This document shows positions 9,120 to 16,181 of a stretch of DNA of 36,347 nucleotides, piece after piece. The stretch is from the NCBI GenBank assembly GCA_014238535.1, contig JABAAW010000005.1, positions 22,692 through 59,038 on the forward strand, in the 5' to 3' direction. Made by a program: the position numbers and the translations under genes. The notes beneath the pieces were generated by a model. That model was given only the letters and a program-made list of their open reading frames with translations, was not told the origin of the DNA and ran no database searches. Numbering within the stretch: position 1 is the first letter of the stretch; every line of letters starts with the position of its first letter. The stretch comes from Alphaproteobacteria bacterium. Lineage in GTDB: Bacteria > Pseudomonadota > Alphaproteobacteria > JABAAW01.

Positions 9120-9418
9120 GTTTAGACTGCTCTATTAGCATAGGATGCTTTTCTGTATTATTTTTTTAGCATTTGGCAATTGTGTATGTCATTTAATCAT
9201 TATCTAGATCAAAATCGAACCCAAGCATTTCCACTTGCACTATATAGATAAGCACTCTAACATTCTGCTTATGACATGCGCAATCATAGATAGAAGTTTG
9301 CTAGTAATTTGCTTCAATGATTTGCGCGAAGTAATTTACATCTGGGTGTCTACCTTCAGTATGGAAACTGTAAAGAAAGCAAGCATTCTTAACAAAAAAT
9401 TTCTCGGAGACGATTAAC
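9120..9418. other. Divergent spacer between trpB and a small membrane-protein gene
   Basis: About 300 AT-rich bases separate the divergent trpB (-) and the membrane protein (+). It must hold promoters for both directions, but no pair of -35 and -10 boxes stands out. A 60-codon open frame here (9235-9417, TTG start) has no supporting features. No trp leader peptide with adjacent Trp codons or attenuator hairpin was recognised. Confidence 0.4.
9406..9410 (+). promoter_or_regulatory. Ribosome binding site of the 9419 gene
   Basis: GGAGA lies 8 bases before the ATG at 9419. This supports the small open frame as a translated gene. Confidence 0.6.
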
Positions 9419-9742
9419 ATGTTTATCATTCGTATTATTCTCGATCTTATAGCCTTGGTTTTAGTTGTCGCTTGTTTAGCGATTTTTGGACTTGAAGGAT
9501 TAATTTACCTCAGCGGTCTCGACATGGGCGTACCTCTTGGCGAGTTGTGGTTTTCTCACCTACCTAAAGGTTTGAATTTAACTCAATCTATAGTACAGCG
9601 TTATATTAGCCCAGCGCTATGGGAGATCGCTTTTGTACCGGTACTGTTGATGCCAGCTTGGAAGGGCATGGCGGTAGTTGGTGGCATTTGCCTACTTCTG
9701 AGTGCTATTTTTCGTCAAATTGCCGCTTGGCTACACCGTTGA
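9419..9742 (+). CDS. Small two-helix inner-membrane protein, unknown function
   Basis: The 107-residue protein has a hydrophobic helix at about residues 4-32 (IIRIILDLIALVLVVACLAI) and a second at about 72-100, joined by a soluble loop containing LGELWFSHLPKGLNLTQSIVQRYISPALWE. The loop resembles small conserved membrane proteins of alphaproteobacteria, from memory of the family only; no function is known to me. A GGAGA ribosome site precedes the ATG. The 3' end overlaps the convergent recO gene by 38 bases. Confidence 0.75.
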   Translation: MFIIRIILDLIALVLVVACLAIFGLEGLIYLSGLDMGVPLGELWFSHLPKGLNLTQSIVQRYISPALWEIAFVPVLLMPAWKGMAVVGGICLLLSAIFRQIAAWLHR

Positions 9743-10502
9743 TTACTTGTTTTGGGCGGGGGTAGCAATGTTGCGCCGCCGCCAGAAGTTGCAGACGTGC
9801 AGGTGGCATCGGTGATATAAACTTGTTTAGAAAAAAGCTAAGCACGCGTAATCCGTCGTACCAATCTTGCGGTGACATGCACTCGATGCTATCCTCGCTC
9901 GCGTTTTCCAACAACACTGGTGGCAAGGAGAGTAATCTAGATCGATAGGGAGCTACTTGTGGATTTTCTAGTGCTTTGACGCTGATGGCGCGCCCTGTGC
10001 GAGGAGATAAGAATAACAACCCCGTACTGCTACCGGTTGTGCAGCAGCGTGATAAATCCAAGCCGAAACCACAGATAGCGAGCAGTCTACTTTCCCAGCG
10101 CAAGTACTTGCCGAACCATTTTTCGCTACGGTCTATGCATTCACTCACAGCTATCACATCGTTATAGAATTCCCTGCACGGCTCGCGTTCAGGCATAGCG
10201 GTTTCACATAATGCGCACAGCGATTGCAGCGCAAGTAAAGCATGAGGAAAATCAAAAAGTTTCGCTGCTTGCGCCTTTAAGCTTTCGATTTGAAAATATC
10301 CTAAATGACTATCGAGCCGTGCTGACCATCCTACAGCAAGCTTAGTTCCTAATGGCGGGAAAGATGCTGATGACTTGCCAGTTTTGAGTGCTCGAGCAAG
10401 CCCATTACACAACCCATGCTCGCTCGTAAGAATTGTCAGACGAGCCGACCCTTCACCATGGCGAGTGATTGATAGCAAAAGCCCTTCATCTTGCCAACGC
10501 AC
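9705..10502 (-). CDS. recO: DNA repair protein RecO
   Basis: RecO works with RecR and RecF to load RecA onto SSB-coated gaps in recombinational repair. The 265-residue protein starts with the typical alphaproteobacterial pattern (WQDEGLLLSITRHGEGSA: an OB-fold beginning with an E-G-hydrophobic-hydrophobic pattern) and continues into the helical RecO C-terminal domain. The four-cysteine zinc motif of some RecO proteins is not evident. The start is GTG at 10502, 7 bases after the stop of the acetyltransferase gene, so it belongs to the accA-GNAT-recO run. The last codons overlap a convergent small gene. Confidence 0.88.
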   Translation of the reverse strand: MRWQDEGLLLSITRHGEGSARLTILTSEHGLCNGLARALKTGKSSASFPPLGTKLAVGWSARLDSHLGYFQIESLKAQAAKLFDFPHALLALQSLCALCETAMPEREPCREFYNDVIAVSECIDRSEKWFGKYLRWESRLLAICGFGLDLSRCCTTGSSTGLLFLSPRTGRAISVKALENPQVAPYRSRLLSLPPVLLENASEDSIECMSPQDWYDGLRVLSFFLNKFISPMPPARLQLLAAAQHCYPRPKQVINGVAKRQFDEK

Positions 10503-10509
10503 CGTATTT

Positions 10510-11124
10510 TCACCCTACTTCTATTTTTTCGGCAAAAACCTTTCCCTTCGCGCTGCTGAGGTAATTGGGCTTTAACTCCAACCCCATTAGCACATGTCCT
10601 GGCGATGGCTGCGGCATTGCAATATTGGCAACGCACGCGGCCTTGAACCCGAAGGGGCGGTAATATGCGCTTGCGCCTGATATCAAGATTCCGCCGTGCT
10701 GCAGACGTCGCGCATCTTCAATGCCACGCTGGACAAGTTTTTTCCCTAGTCCCAACCCTTGCATTTCGCAATCTACGGCAAGAGGTCCGAACAGCAACGC
10801 ATCTTTAGTACCATCCCGATTTATGTTATAGTCGTATGTACTCTGCTTTTCTTGTGAAAGGATACGTACTTGCCAAAATCTTAAGGCTGCTATGATTTGT
10901 TGTTCCCCTCCTTGCTCCTTGCACCACCGTATCACATAGCATAGGTCTCCTACTGGTGGCGTGTTTGTACGCAGTTGATATATCGGACGCCTCCAGCGCG
11001 TAGCACCTCTAAAGTTCAAGTCGTATAGTTTTTCTACACTGCTTGCATCCTGTTTTTGTTCTGGCTCTATAATGCTTTCCTGCACACATATATCGTCAAT
11101 TTTTGATCTGTTATTATTTGCCAT
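10510..11124 (-). CDS. GNAT family N-acetyltransferase
   Basis: This 204-residue protein is a GCN5-related acetyltransferase. The acetyl-CoA loop is LAVDCEMQGLGLGKKL (Q-x-x-G-x-G), preceded by LLFGPL and followed by the YYRPFGF pattern typical of YhbS-like members. The substrate cannot be told from sequence. The first ~45 residues are variable and charged. It lies 6 bases downstream of accA and 7 bases upstream of recO, suggesting co-transcription. Confidence 0.9.
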   Translation of the reverse strand: MANNNRSKIDDICVQESIIEPEQKQDASSVEKLYDLNFRGATRWRRPIYQLRTNTPPVGDLCYVIRWCKEQGGEQQIIAALRFWQVRILSQEKQSTYDYNINRDGTKDALLFGPLAVDCEMQGLGLGKKLVQRGIEDARRLQHGGILISGASAYYRPFGFKAACVANIAMPQPSPGHVLMGLELKPNYLSSAKGKVFAEKIEVG

Positions 11125-11130
11125 TTATGA

Positions 11131-12087
11131 CTACAGATGACTTGCGGAACCGATTGCCAAGTATTTTTCATGACGTTTTTCAACGAGTATTCGCCCGTCG
11201 CTTTCTTTTAGATTTTTTAATTCTTCATTTAAAACTTTTTTTAATATTTCTGCCATTTCGTCTGGTTTTCGATGAGCCCCTCCCAGCGGTTCTTCGATAA
11301 CCCTATCGACAATTTTCAACTCAATCAGGTCTTGTGCAGTTAGGCGCAATGCTTCGGCTGCTTGTGTTGCTCGCGTAGTATCGCGCCATAGTATTGTCGC
11401 GCAGCCCTCTGGGCTGATTAGTGAATATACGGAGTTATTTAGTATCAACACGCGATCGGCACTAGCAAGTGCTATTGCGCCTCCCGATCCTCCCTCACCA
11501 ATAATGACGGTTATGAAAGCAGTGCGGATTTCTAACCCTGTGCTCAAGGCGCGCGCGATAGCTTCGGCTTGTCCTCTTTCTTCTGAACCGACTCCTGGGT
11601 ATGCCCCTGGCGTATCAATTAAGGTTATTACGGGTAACGAGAACTTTTCAGCCAAGCGCATCAGTCGTATCGCCTTGCGATATCCTTCTGGTCGCGCCAT
11701 ACCGAAGTTGTGCTTCAGCCTTGTATTGACGGTTCTTCCCTTTTCCATACCGATGAAAACACAACTGCGTCCTGCCAGAGACCCCAAACCGCCGATTATC
11801 GCCTCATCATCAGCAAAAGCCCGATCACCGCTGATAGTTACGAAGTCGTCAACCATCGATGACATATAGTCAAGGAAATGTGGCCTTTGCGGATGACGCG
11901 CGACCTGTACCTTCTGCCACGGAGTAAGTTTTGCATAAATACTCTTTAACTGGCGTTCGATTTTGCTTTGCAAGCGTGCGATTTCGTCGACGATGTTCAA
12001 ACCTCCTCCATCGCTCAGATGTCGTAGTTCTTCGAGTTTGCTCTCGAGTGCCATAATTGGCTCTTCGAAGTCTAGGAAATCATCCAT
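11131..12087 (-). CDS. accA: Acetyl-CoA carboxylase carboxyltransferase subunit alpha
   Basis: AccA is the alpha subunit of acetyl-CoA carboxyltransferase and pairs with AccD, encoded 4 kb away. The 318-residue protein has an N-terminal helical segment (FLDFEEPIMALESKLEEL), then the crotonase-fold core with DTPGAYPGVGSEERGQ and GEGGSGGA, both diagnostic. The ATG at 12087 matches the usual family N-terminus; an in-frame GTG two codons upstream (12093) is less likely. It is the first gene of an accA-GNAT-recO cluster. Confidence 0.97.
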   Translation of the reverse strand: MDDFLDFEEPIMALESKLEELRHLSDGGGLNIVDEIARLQSKIERQLKSIYAKLTPWQKVQVARHPQRPHFLDYMSSMVDDFVTISGDRAFADDEAIIGGLGSLAGRSCVFIGMEKGRTVNTRLKHNFGMARPEGYRKAIRLMRLAEKFSLPVITLIDTPGAYPGVGSEERGQAEAIARALSTGLEIRTAFITVIIGEGGSGGAIALASADRVLILNNSVYSLISPEGCATILWRDTTRATQAAEALRLTAQDLIELKIVDRVIEEPLGGAHRKPDEMAEILKKVLNEELKNLKESDGRILVEKRHEKYLAIGSASHL

Positions 12088-12134
12088 AAGCACTATTTCT
12101 CATGATAGTTATCCACTGTTTTTATTCTGCGTTC

Positions 12135-12650
12135 CTACCAATTGGGCTCTACAACCTTGTGCGTACCGTCGTTTCCCTGCCCTATGATAGCTTTTTTTAA
12201 CAGACTAAGTTCTCTACATCCCTGCGGGCACAGCTTGTTCAAACGCTCCAAGCGTTCCTGCACTAGTTCAGGTTTTGACATTTCTAAGTACAGCTCGCCG
12301 CTGTACTCTAGAGCAGCTAGATGCTTTGGGTCCAACGACAATGCACGCTCGTATGCTTTCTCAGCTAGATCGTAAGAGCCAGCCTTACGTGCAGCAAACC
12401 CATAAAGGCTCCAAAGGTCGGCGTTTTTTTCGTTCGTTTTCAAAGCTTTTTTCAAGTCTTCGATAGCCGAGATGTATTTCCCTTTTTTAATTTTAGCAAA
12501 AGCGATCTCATAGAGTTTTTTACCTCCACCTTTGGTCGTGCTTGAGCTGTTGGCGGCTAGTGCTTTTTGCGAAGATAGGCATAAATTACCAGCAACAAGA
12601 AAAAAGATAGCGAAAGTAACCATCGTGAATTTAGTTATAATTTTAGTCAT
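12135..12650 (-). CDS. Secreted TPR protein
   Basis: The 171-residue protein begins with a signal peptide (hydrophobic stretch TMVTFAIFFLVAGNLCL, likely cut after QKALA near residue 33), so it is probably periplasmic. Residues ~45-125 hold two to three tetratricopeptide repeats (for example AIEDLKKALKTNEKNADLW and AEKAYERALSLDPKHLAAL). A C-x3-C pair (LCPQGC) sits near the end, a feature of a small conserved TPR family seen in alphaproteobacteria. The partner and role are unknown. It is 41 bases upstream of accA and on the same strand. Confidence 0.85.
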   Translation of the reverse strand: MTKIITKFTMVTFAIFFLVAGNLCLSSQKALAANSSSTTKGGGKKLYEIAFAKIKKGKYISAIEDLKKALKTNEKNADLWSLYGFAARKAGSYDLAEKAYERALSLDPKHLAALEYSGELYLEMSKPELVQERLERLNKLCPQGCRELSLLKKAIIGQGNDGTHKVVEPNW

Positions 12651-12739
12651 GATCTTATTTTTTTATCTTTAGAAGTATTTGTTTTAGCCATATCAATTTT
12701 CCTTTACAAGCCAAGTTATTTTTTGTCACTGTTTACACC

Positions 12740-13348
12740 TCATACACGCTCGGCAATAATAATCGCCAAACGCGAGAGTTTTTTGATAACGCACGTTAGT
12801 AACGTATATGCAGGAGCTGCTTCAGCTTCGTTTATCAAGCCAATTTCGCGATGCTCTGCTTCTTCGGCTTGAAAGCGCTCGATCGTATCGAGCAAGTCTT
12901 CTTCTTCACGGAACCTCCGCAACCATACGAGTTGATGTGCGTAGTGCGCATCGATTACCTCCTCGACAGCGACAGTGCAAGCCATTGCACCACTCACTCC
13001 CAATAAGGCGCTACCGTATCCCAGAGCATATCCGATTCGATGCCAAAACGGTGCGAGTAATGAAGGACGAATTTTTCTCTCGCACAATAGATCATTAAAG
13101 GTTTGATAATGTATCTGCTCCTGCTCTGCCATATGCGTTATCAGGTCTCCTATTTCTCCATCTTTCAAGATTGCCTTCTGCCCGCTATAGATTCGCACTG
13201 CTCCGTGTTCGCCTGCTTGATCTACCCGTATCATACGCTCAAGGCGCTTGCGCGGGGGAAGGTCGCCAGGCAAAAACAAGGCGGCATCCTCTGCATCTAG
13301 CGATGGAGGCTTAGCGGACGGTAATGTAATGTTGTCTATCTGTTGCAT
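12740..13348 (-). CDS. coq7: Coq7-type demethoxyubiquinone hydroxylase
   Basis: Coq7 is the membrane-associated diiron enzyme that hydroxylates demethoxyubiquinone, a late step of ubiquinone synthesis. The 202-residue protein has all ligand positions expected of the family: E47 in DQAGEHGA, E77-x2-H80 in EQIH, E129 or E130 in TVAVEEVIDAHY, and E163-x2-H166 in EAEH. A hydrophobic helix (residues ~105-128) is likely the membrane-docking segment. The start ATG lies inside dsbB (13-base overlap), so the two are probably translated together. Confidence 0.94.
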   Translation of the reverse strand: MQQIDNITLPSAKPPSLDAEDAALFLPGDLPPRKRLERMIRVDQAGEHGAVRIYSGQKAILKDGEIGDLITHMAEQEQIHYQTFNDLLCERKIRPSLLAPFWHRIGYALGYGSALLGVSGAMACTVAVEEVIDAHYAHQLVWLRRFREEEDLLDTIERFQAEEAEHREIGLINEAEAAPAYTLLTCVIKKLSRLAIIIAERV

Positions 13349-13842
13349 TTAGACCACAGTTTAGTTGCTAAAAGAACTGCCAACGAGAGCGAAAAAAGAA
13401 CATTATACTCTGCAAGAGACAAGCCTAGCAGACGTAGAGATGGCTTGTTACAAGTTACCACATCTTGCGTAAGTAGCAAGTCATGTAGCTCTTGCACTGT
13501 CAGGTTCGGTTGAATTTCTAATCCTTTGCAGAATAGTGCCAAACTCCACCACCCACGCTCGCCGCCTGCGTGGTATATGGCTAAACAAGCACTTGCCAAC
13601 ATAAGCAAAGAACAAGCGCAAGCGATAAAATACAGCGCAACGCTTGAGCGCATCAGCTGCGCTATAGTACATATAGCCAGTAATATCCACCAGAAGGCGC
13701 GTTGTTGCAAGCATAGTTCGCATGGCTTGTATCCGAAAAGGTATTGCAGTGCATAGGCAGTAGTCAACAAAGCTAGCGAAAGCAATGCACAGATGAGCAA
13801 ACAGTCGGCAATAGTAAGTGAGTTTTTTTTAAACGGATACAT
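13336..13842 (-). CDS. dsbB: Disulfide bond formation protein DsbB
   Basis: DsbB is the inner-membrane oxidoreductase that reoxidises DsbA using quinone. The 168-residue protein has four hydrophobic helices. The first redox pair is C41-x2-C44 in YKPCELCLQQR; the second pair is C105 (LFCKG) and C131 (VVTCNKPS). The layout of one CxxC and one spaced pair matches the family. It overlaps the yqaA-type gene by 14 bases upstream and coq7 by 13 bases downstream. Pairing with coq7 is consistent with a quinone link but that is inference. Confidence 0.93.
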   Translation of the reverse strand: MYPFKKNSLTIADCLLICALLSLALLTTAYALQYLFGYKPCELCLQQRAFWWILLAICTIAQLMRSSVALYFIACACSLLMLASACLAIYHAGGERGWWSLALFCKGLEIQPNLTVQELHDLLLTQDVVTCNKPSLRLLGLSLAEYNVLFSLSLAVLLATKLWSKCNR

Positions 13843-14494
13843 ATAGCACTAATACTAGTAAGCACAGACAGGCTAGTAGCATAGACAAGACGAATGCCTG
13901 TCGGCTATCCAACCAAGATCGCAGACGCGAGCCGTAGATTTTTAGTAGCAGTGCTATTATTATCATTCGCGCCCCGCGGGCGCACACGGCGGCGAGCAGG
14001 AATGTAGTTATAGGAACGGATACGAAGCCACTAGCCAAGGCTATCATCTTGAAAGGAAGGATGGTAAATCCGAATATAAAGTTTGTCCAAAACGCTACAT
14101 CTGCGGACAATTGTAGCACTATTTTATCGAATACTTGCTGCAGCCCAAACATATTTAGCATCTCTAGGCCAAAGCTGTTGAAGAACCAGGCACCAAGTAT
14201 ATAGCTCGTTGCTCCGCCCAGCACAGAGAACACAGTAACCAACAAAGCGAGTCTCAAGATTCCTTCACTCTTTGCTATCCCGCGTGCTATTAAGAAAGCA
14301 TCTGGTGGAATCGGAAAGAAGATAGCCTCAAGGTATGAAAACAATAGAATCCAAAACTTCGCATAGCGCGAGCGCGCGAGAGAGAGGAAGTAAGACAAAA
14401 TACTCTTATATGCTGAAAAAAATAAAGCGAAGACCTTATTTACGCACATAGATAAATTCTTGGCATAGTATGCCAAGTTGCTGGTTAGTTTCAT
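13829..14494 (-). CDS. YqaA-type DedA superfamily membrane protein
   Basis: The 221-residue protein is an inner-membrane protein of the DedA/SNARE-associated superfamily, YqaA branch. The family signature region is visible as YLEAIFFPIPPDAFLIA near residues 54-70, followed by several hydrophobic helices. The superfamily includes lipid-scramblase-like members; the specific role here is not known. The gene overlaps dsbB, a pairing also seen in other alphaproteobacteria. The start ATG at 14494 has no clear ribosome site, and a palindrome lies within the first codons. Confidence 0.85.
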   Translation of the reverse strand: MKLTSNLAYYAKNLSMCVNKVFALFFSAYKSILSYFLSLARSRYAKFWILLFSYLEAIFFPIPPDAFLIARGIAKSEGILRLALLVTVFSVLGGATSYILGAWFFNSFGLEMLNMFGLQQVFDKIVLQLSADVAFWTNFIFGFTILPFKMIALASGFVSVPITTFLLAAVCARGARMIIIALLLKIYGSRLRSWLDSRQAFVLSMLLACLCLLVLVLYVSV

Positions 14495-14605
14495 ATTTTA
14501 ATTTTGTGTTTTAGGTGTAACCTTATTAGATGTAACCGTATTTGTTAGCATTAATTTGCTGATAAAGGTTTGCCGCTGAATATGCGAGGATACTGTTTTT
14601 TACTA

Positions 14606-16033
14606 CTAGATTTCTTCTTCAGCTGGAGTGACTTTTTTTTGTGAAGACGCAATTACTGCTTGCCTTGCTTCCTTCCTGCTACGCAGCTGTTCCCTGAAAC
14701 GCGAATAAGCTGTTTGTTGCGAGATTGCCACTCCAATGCGCGAAGATATTATCGGTAGGAGTCCACCTCGTTCGTGCATCTGCGCGCCGCGGATATGCAA
14801 TCGGTATACTGTAAAAACAGCAATAGTTGCATGCGCACAAGCGGTAAACACAAAGAAGCCATTTGCACCTACGGTCTGTATGCATACGGCAGTTAGTAGT
14901 GGCGATATCATGCAGCCAATAGCTGATAATAGGTATATCCGCCCGCTTATCGCAACTGATTGTCCTTTCGGGGCTAAGTCATTGATGTGCGCGACACAAT
15001 TTCCGTAAATAGGCAAAGATATTGCGCCGGCGATAGCAAAAAGCGTTATCGTGATTAATGGAGTATTTTTATCGAAGAGGATAAATGATAAAGCAGAGAT
15101 GAAACTCACACTAGTTGCTATGTAAAGTATAACCGAGCGCCTATCTACTTTATCGGAAATATACCCGATGGGCCATTGAAATATTGCACCGGCTACGATC
15201 AACGCAAACAACATCACGGATATTTCTCCGACCGATAGAGCCGCCTTCACCCCAAAATATCCCCCCATGGCGAAGAATGCGGTATGGGTACCAGATATCA
15301 ACGGCACTGCCACCGTCCCGAACGGCGATACTTTGTATAGCGCACGAATTCCAAAACTGATTCTATCTGGTATGCGCGGGGATGGACGAATGCTCATCAT
15401 CATCGGCACAATTGCACTTGATAACAGGACCGAGACAAGTATGAACAAAGTTGCTGAATCTAATGGAGCGACATTCAACAGTAGCTGCCCGATTGAAAAA
15501 CCTATGTAATGGACGAACCAATAGCTAGCAAGTAATCGTCCACGGAACTCGTTTGACACACTTTCGTTCAACCAACTTTCGGCGACGATATACAAACCTG
15601 TATAGCAAAAACCTACAACCATACGCAGTACGAACCAGCTTACCGGCTCAACCCAAATGAAAAATAACAAAATAGCAGCAGAGGCAACGGATGCCATTGC
15701 ACCGAAGACTCGCACATGTCCTGTTCTTTCGACAAAACCCTGCGTCAGCATTCCCCCAAACAGCATTCCAATATAGTATGCAGCGATGACAAACCCACTT
15801 GTAATATCCGAGAACTCCTCTTGCCCTGCCCTAATTGCGATCAGGCTACCTTGTATTCCATTTCCCATCATCAACATCAAGAATCCGAATAATAGCGTCC
15901 ACGAATTTTGATAGACTTCTGGTAGTCTAACGACTGTTATCATGCGCAGGAAGGGACGCAGGTCGAGCTTACTCCAGCGAACGCTTACTGGTGGAGTTCT
16001 ATGCTTTGTATGCGATTGGTGTTTAGATGGCAT
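14606..16033 (-). CDS. MFS transporter (YcaD-like)
   Basis: The protein has about 475 residues and roughly twelve hydrophobic helices, typical of a major facilitator superfamily carrier. The MFS loop between helices 2 and 3 reads GGMLTQGFVERTGHVRVF, and YISDKVDRRSVIL forms the equivalent loop in the second half. The pattern of the first half, including VVGFCYTGLYIVAESWLNE, resembles the YcaD group. The substrate is unknown. A charged, cytoplasmic C-terminal tail of ~60 residues follows the last helix. The ATG at 16033 is chosen because GAGGA lies 5 bases upstream; a GTG four codons earlier has no such site. Confidence 0.9.
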   Translation of the reverse strand: MPSKHQSHTKHRTPPVSVRWSKLDLRPFLRMITVVRLPEVYQNSWTLLFGFLMLMMGNGIQGSLIAIRAGQEEFSDITSGFVIAAYYIGMLFGGMLTQGFVERTGHVRVFGAMASVASAAILLFFIWVEPVSWFVLRMVVGFCYTGLYIVAESWLNESVSNEFRGRLLASYWFVHYIGFSIGQLLLNVAPLDSATLFILVSVLLSSAIVPMMMSIRPSPRIPDRISFGIRALYKVSPFGTVAVPLISGTHTAFFAMGGYFGVKAALSVGEISVMLFALIVAGAIFQWPIGYISDKVDRRSVILYIATSVSFISALSFILFDKNTPLITITLFAIAGAISLPIYGNCVAHINDLAPKGQSVAISGRIYLLSAIGCMISPLLTAVCIQTVGANGFFVFTACAHATIAVFTVYRLHIRGAQMHERGGLLPIISSRIGVAISQQTAYSRFREQLRSRKEARQAVIASSQKKVTPAEEEI

Positions 16034-16038
16034 GATTG

Positions 16039-16043
16039 TCCTC
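16039..16043 (-). promoter_or_regulatory. Ribosome binding site deciding the MFS start
   Basis: Minus-strand GAGGA lies 5 bases before the ATG at 16033. This rules in the ATG over the upstream GTG at 16045. Confidence 0.65.
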
Positions 16044-16092
16044 ACAACTAAAACTATATTCTACTTGCGCCTTTATGCACTCAAGTGAATCC

Positions 16093-16121
16093 TTGTCAAG
16101 TTATTTTTGTACCGTTATTTT
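16093..16121 (+). promoter_or_regulatory. Probable sigma-70 promoter of ileS-lspA-bamF
   Basis: TTGTCA (16093-16098) and TATTTT (16116-16121) are separated by exactly 17 bases. They lie in the divergent spacer between the MFS gene and ileS, about 60 bases before the ileS start. The match is good but is judged by eye only. Confidence 0.5.
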
Positions 16122-16181
16122 ACAGTCGTATAAGCACAAAAAGAAAAAATACAACATCCTTCGAAACACCCCTAAAGACTA

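Noticed and set aside
9235-9417. 60-codon + strand open frame directly before the small membrane-protein gene
   Set aside because: TTG start, no ribosome site, no recognisable pattern; the sequence just before its stop is the ribosome site of the next gene.
9120-9418. Trp attenuator or leader peptide before trpB
   Set aside because: No short frame with adjacent Trp codons and no competing hairpins with a T-tract were seen.
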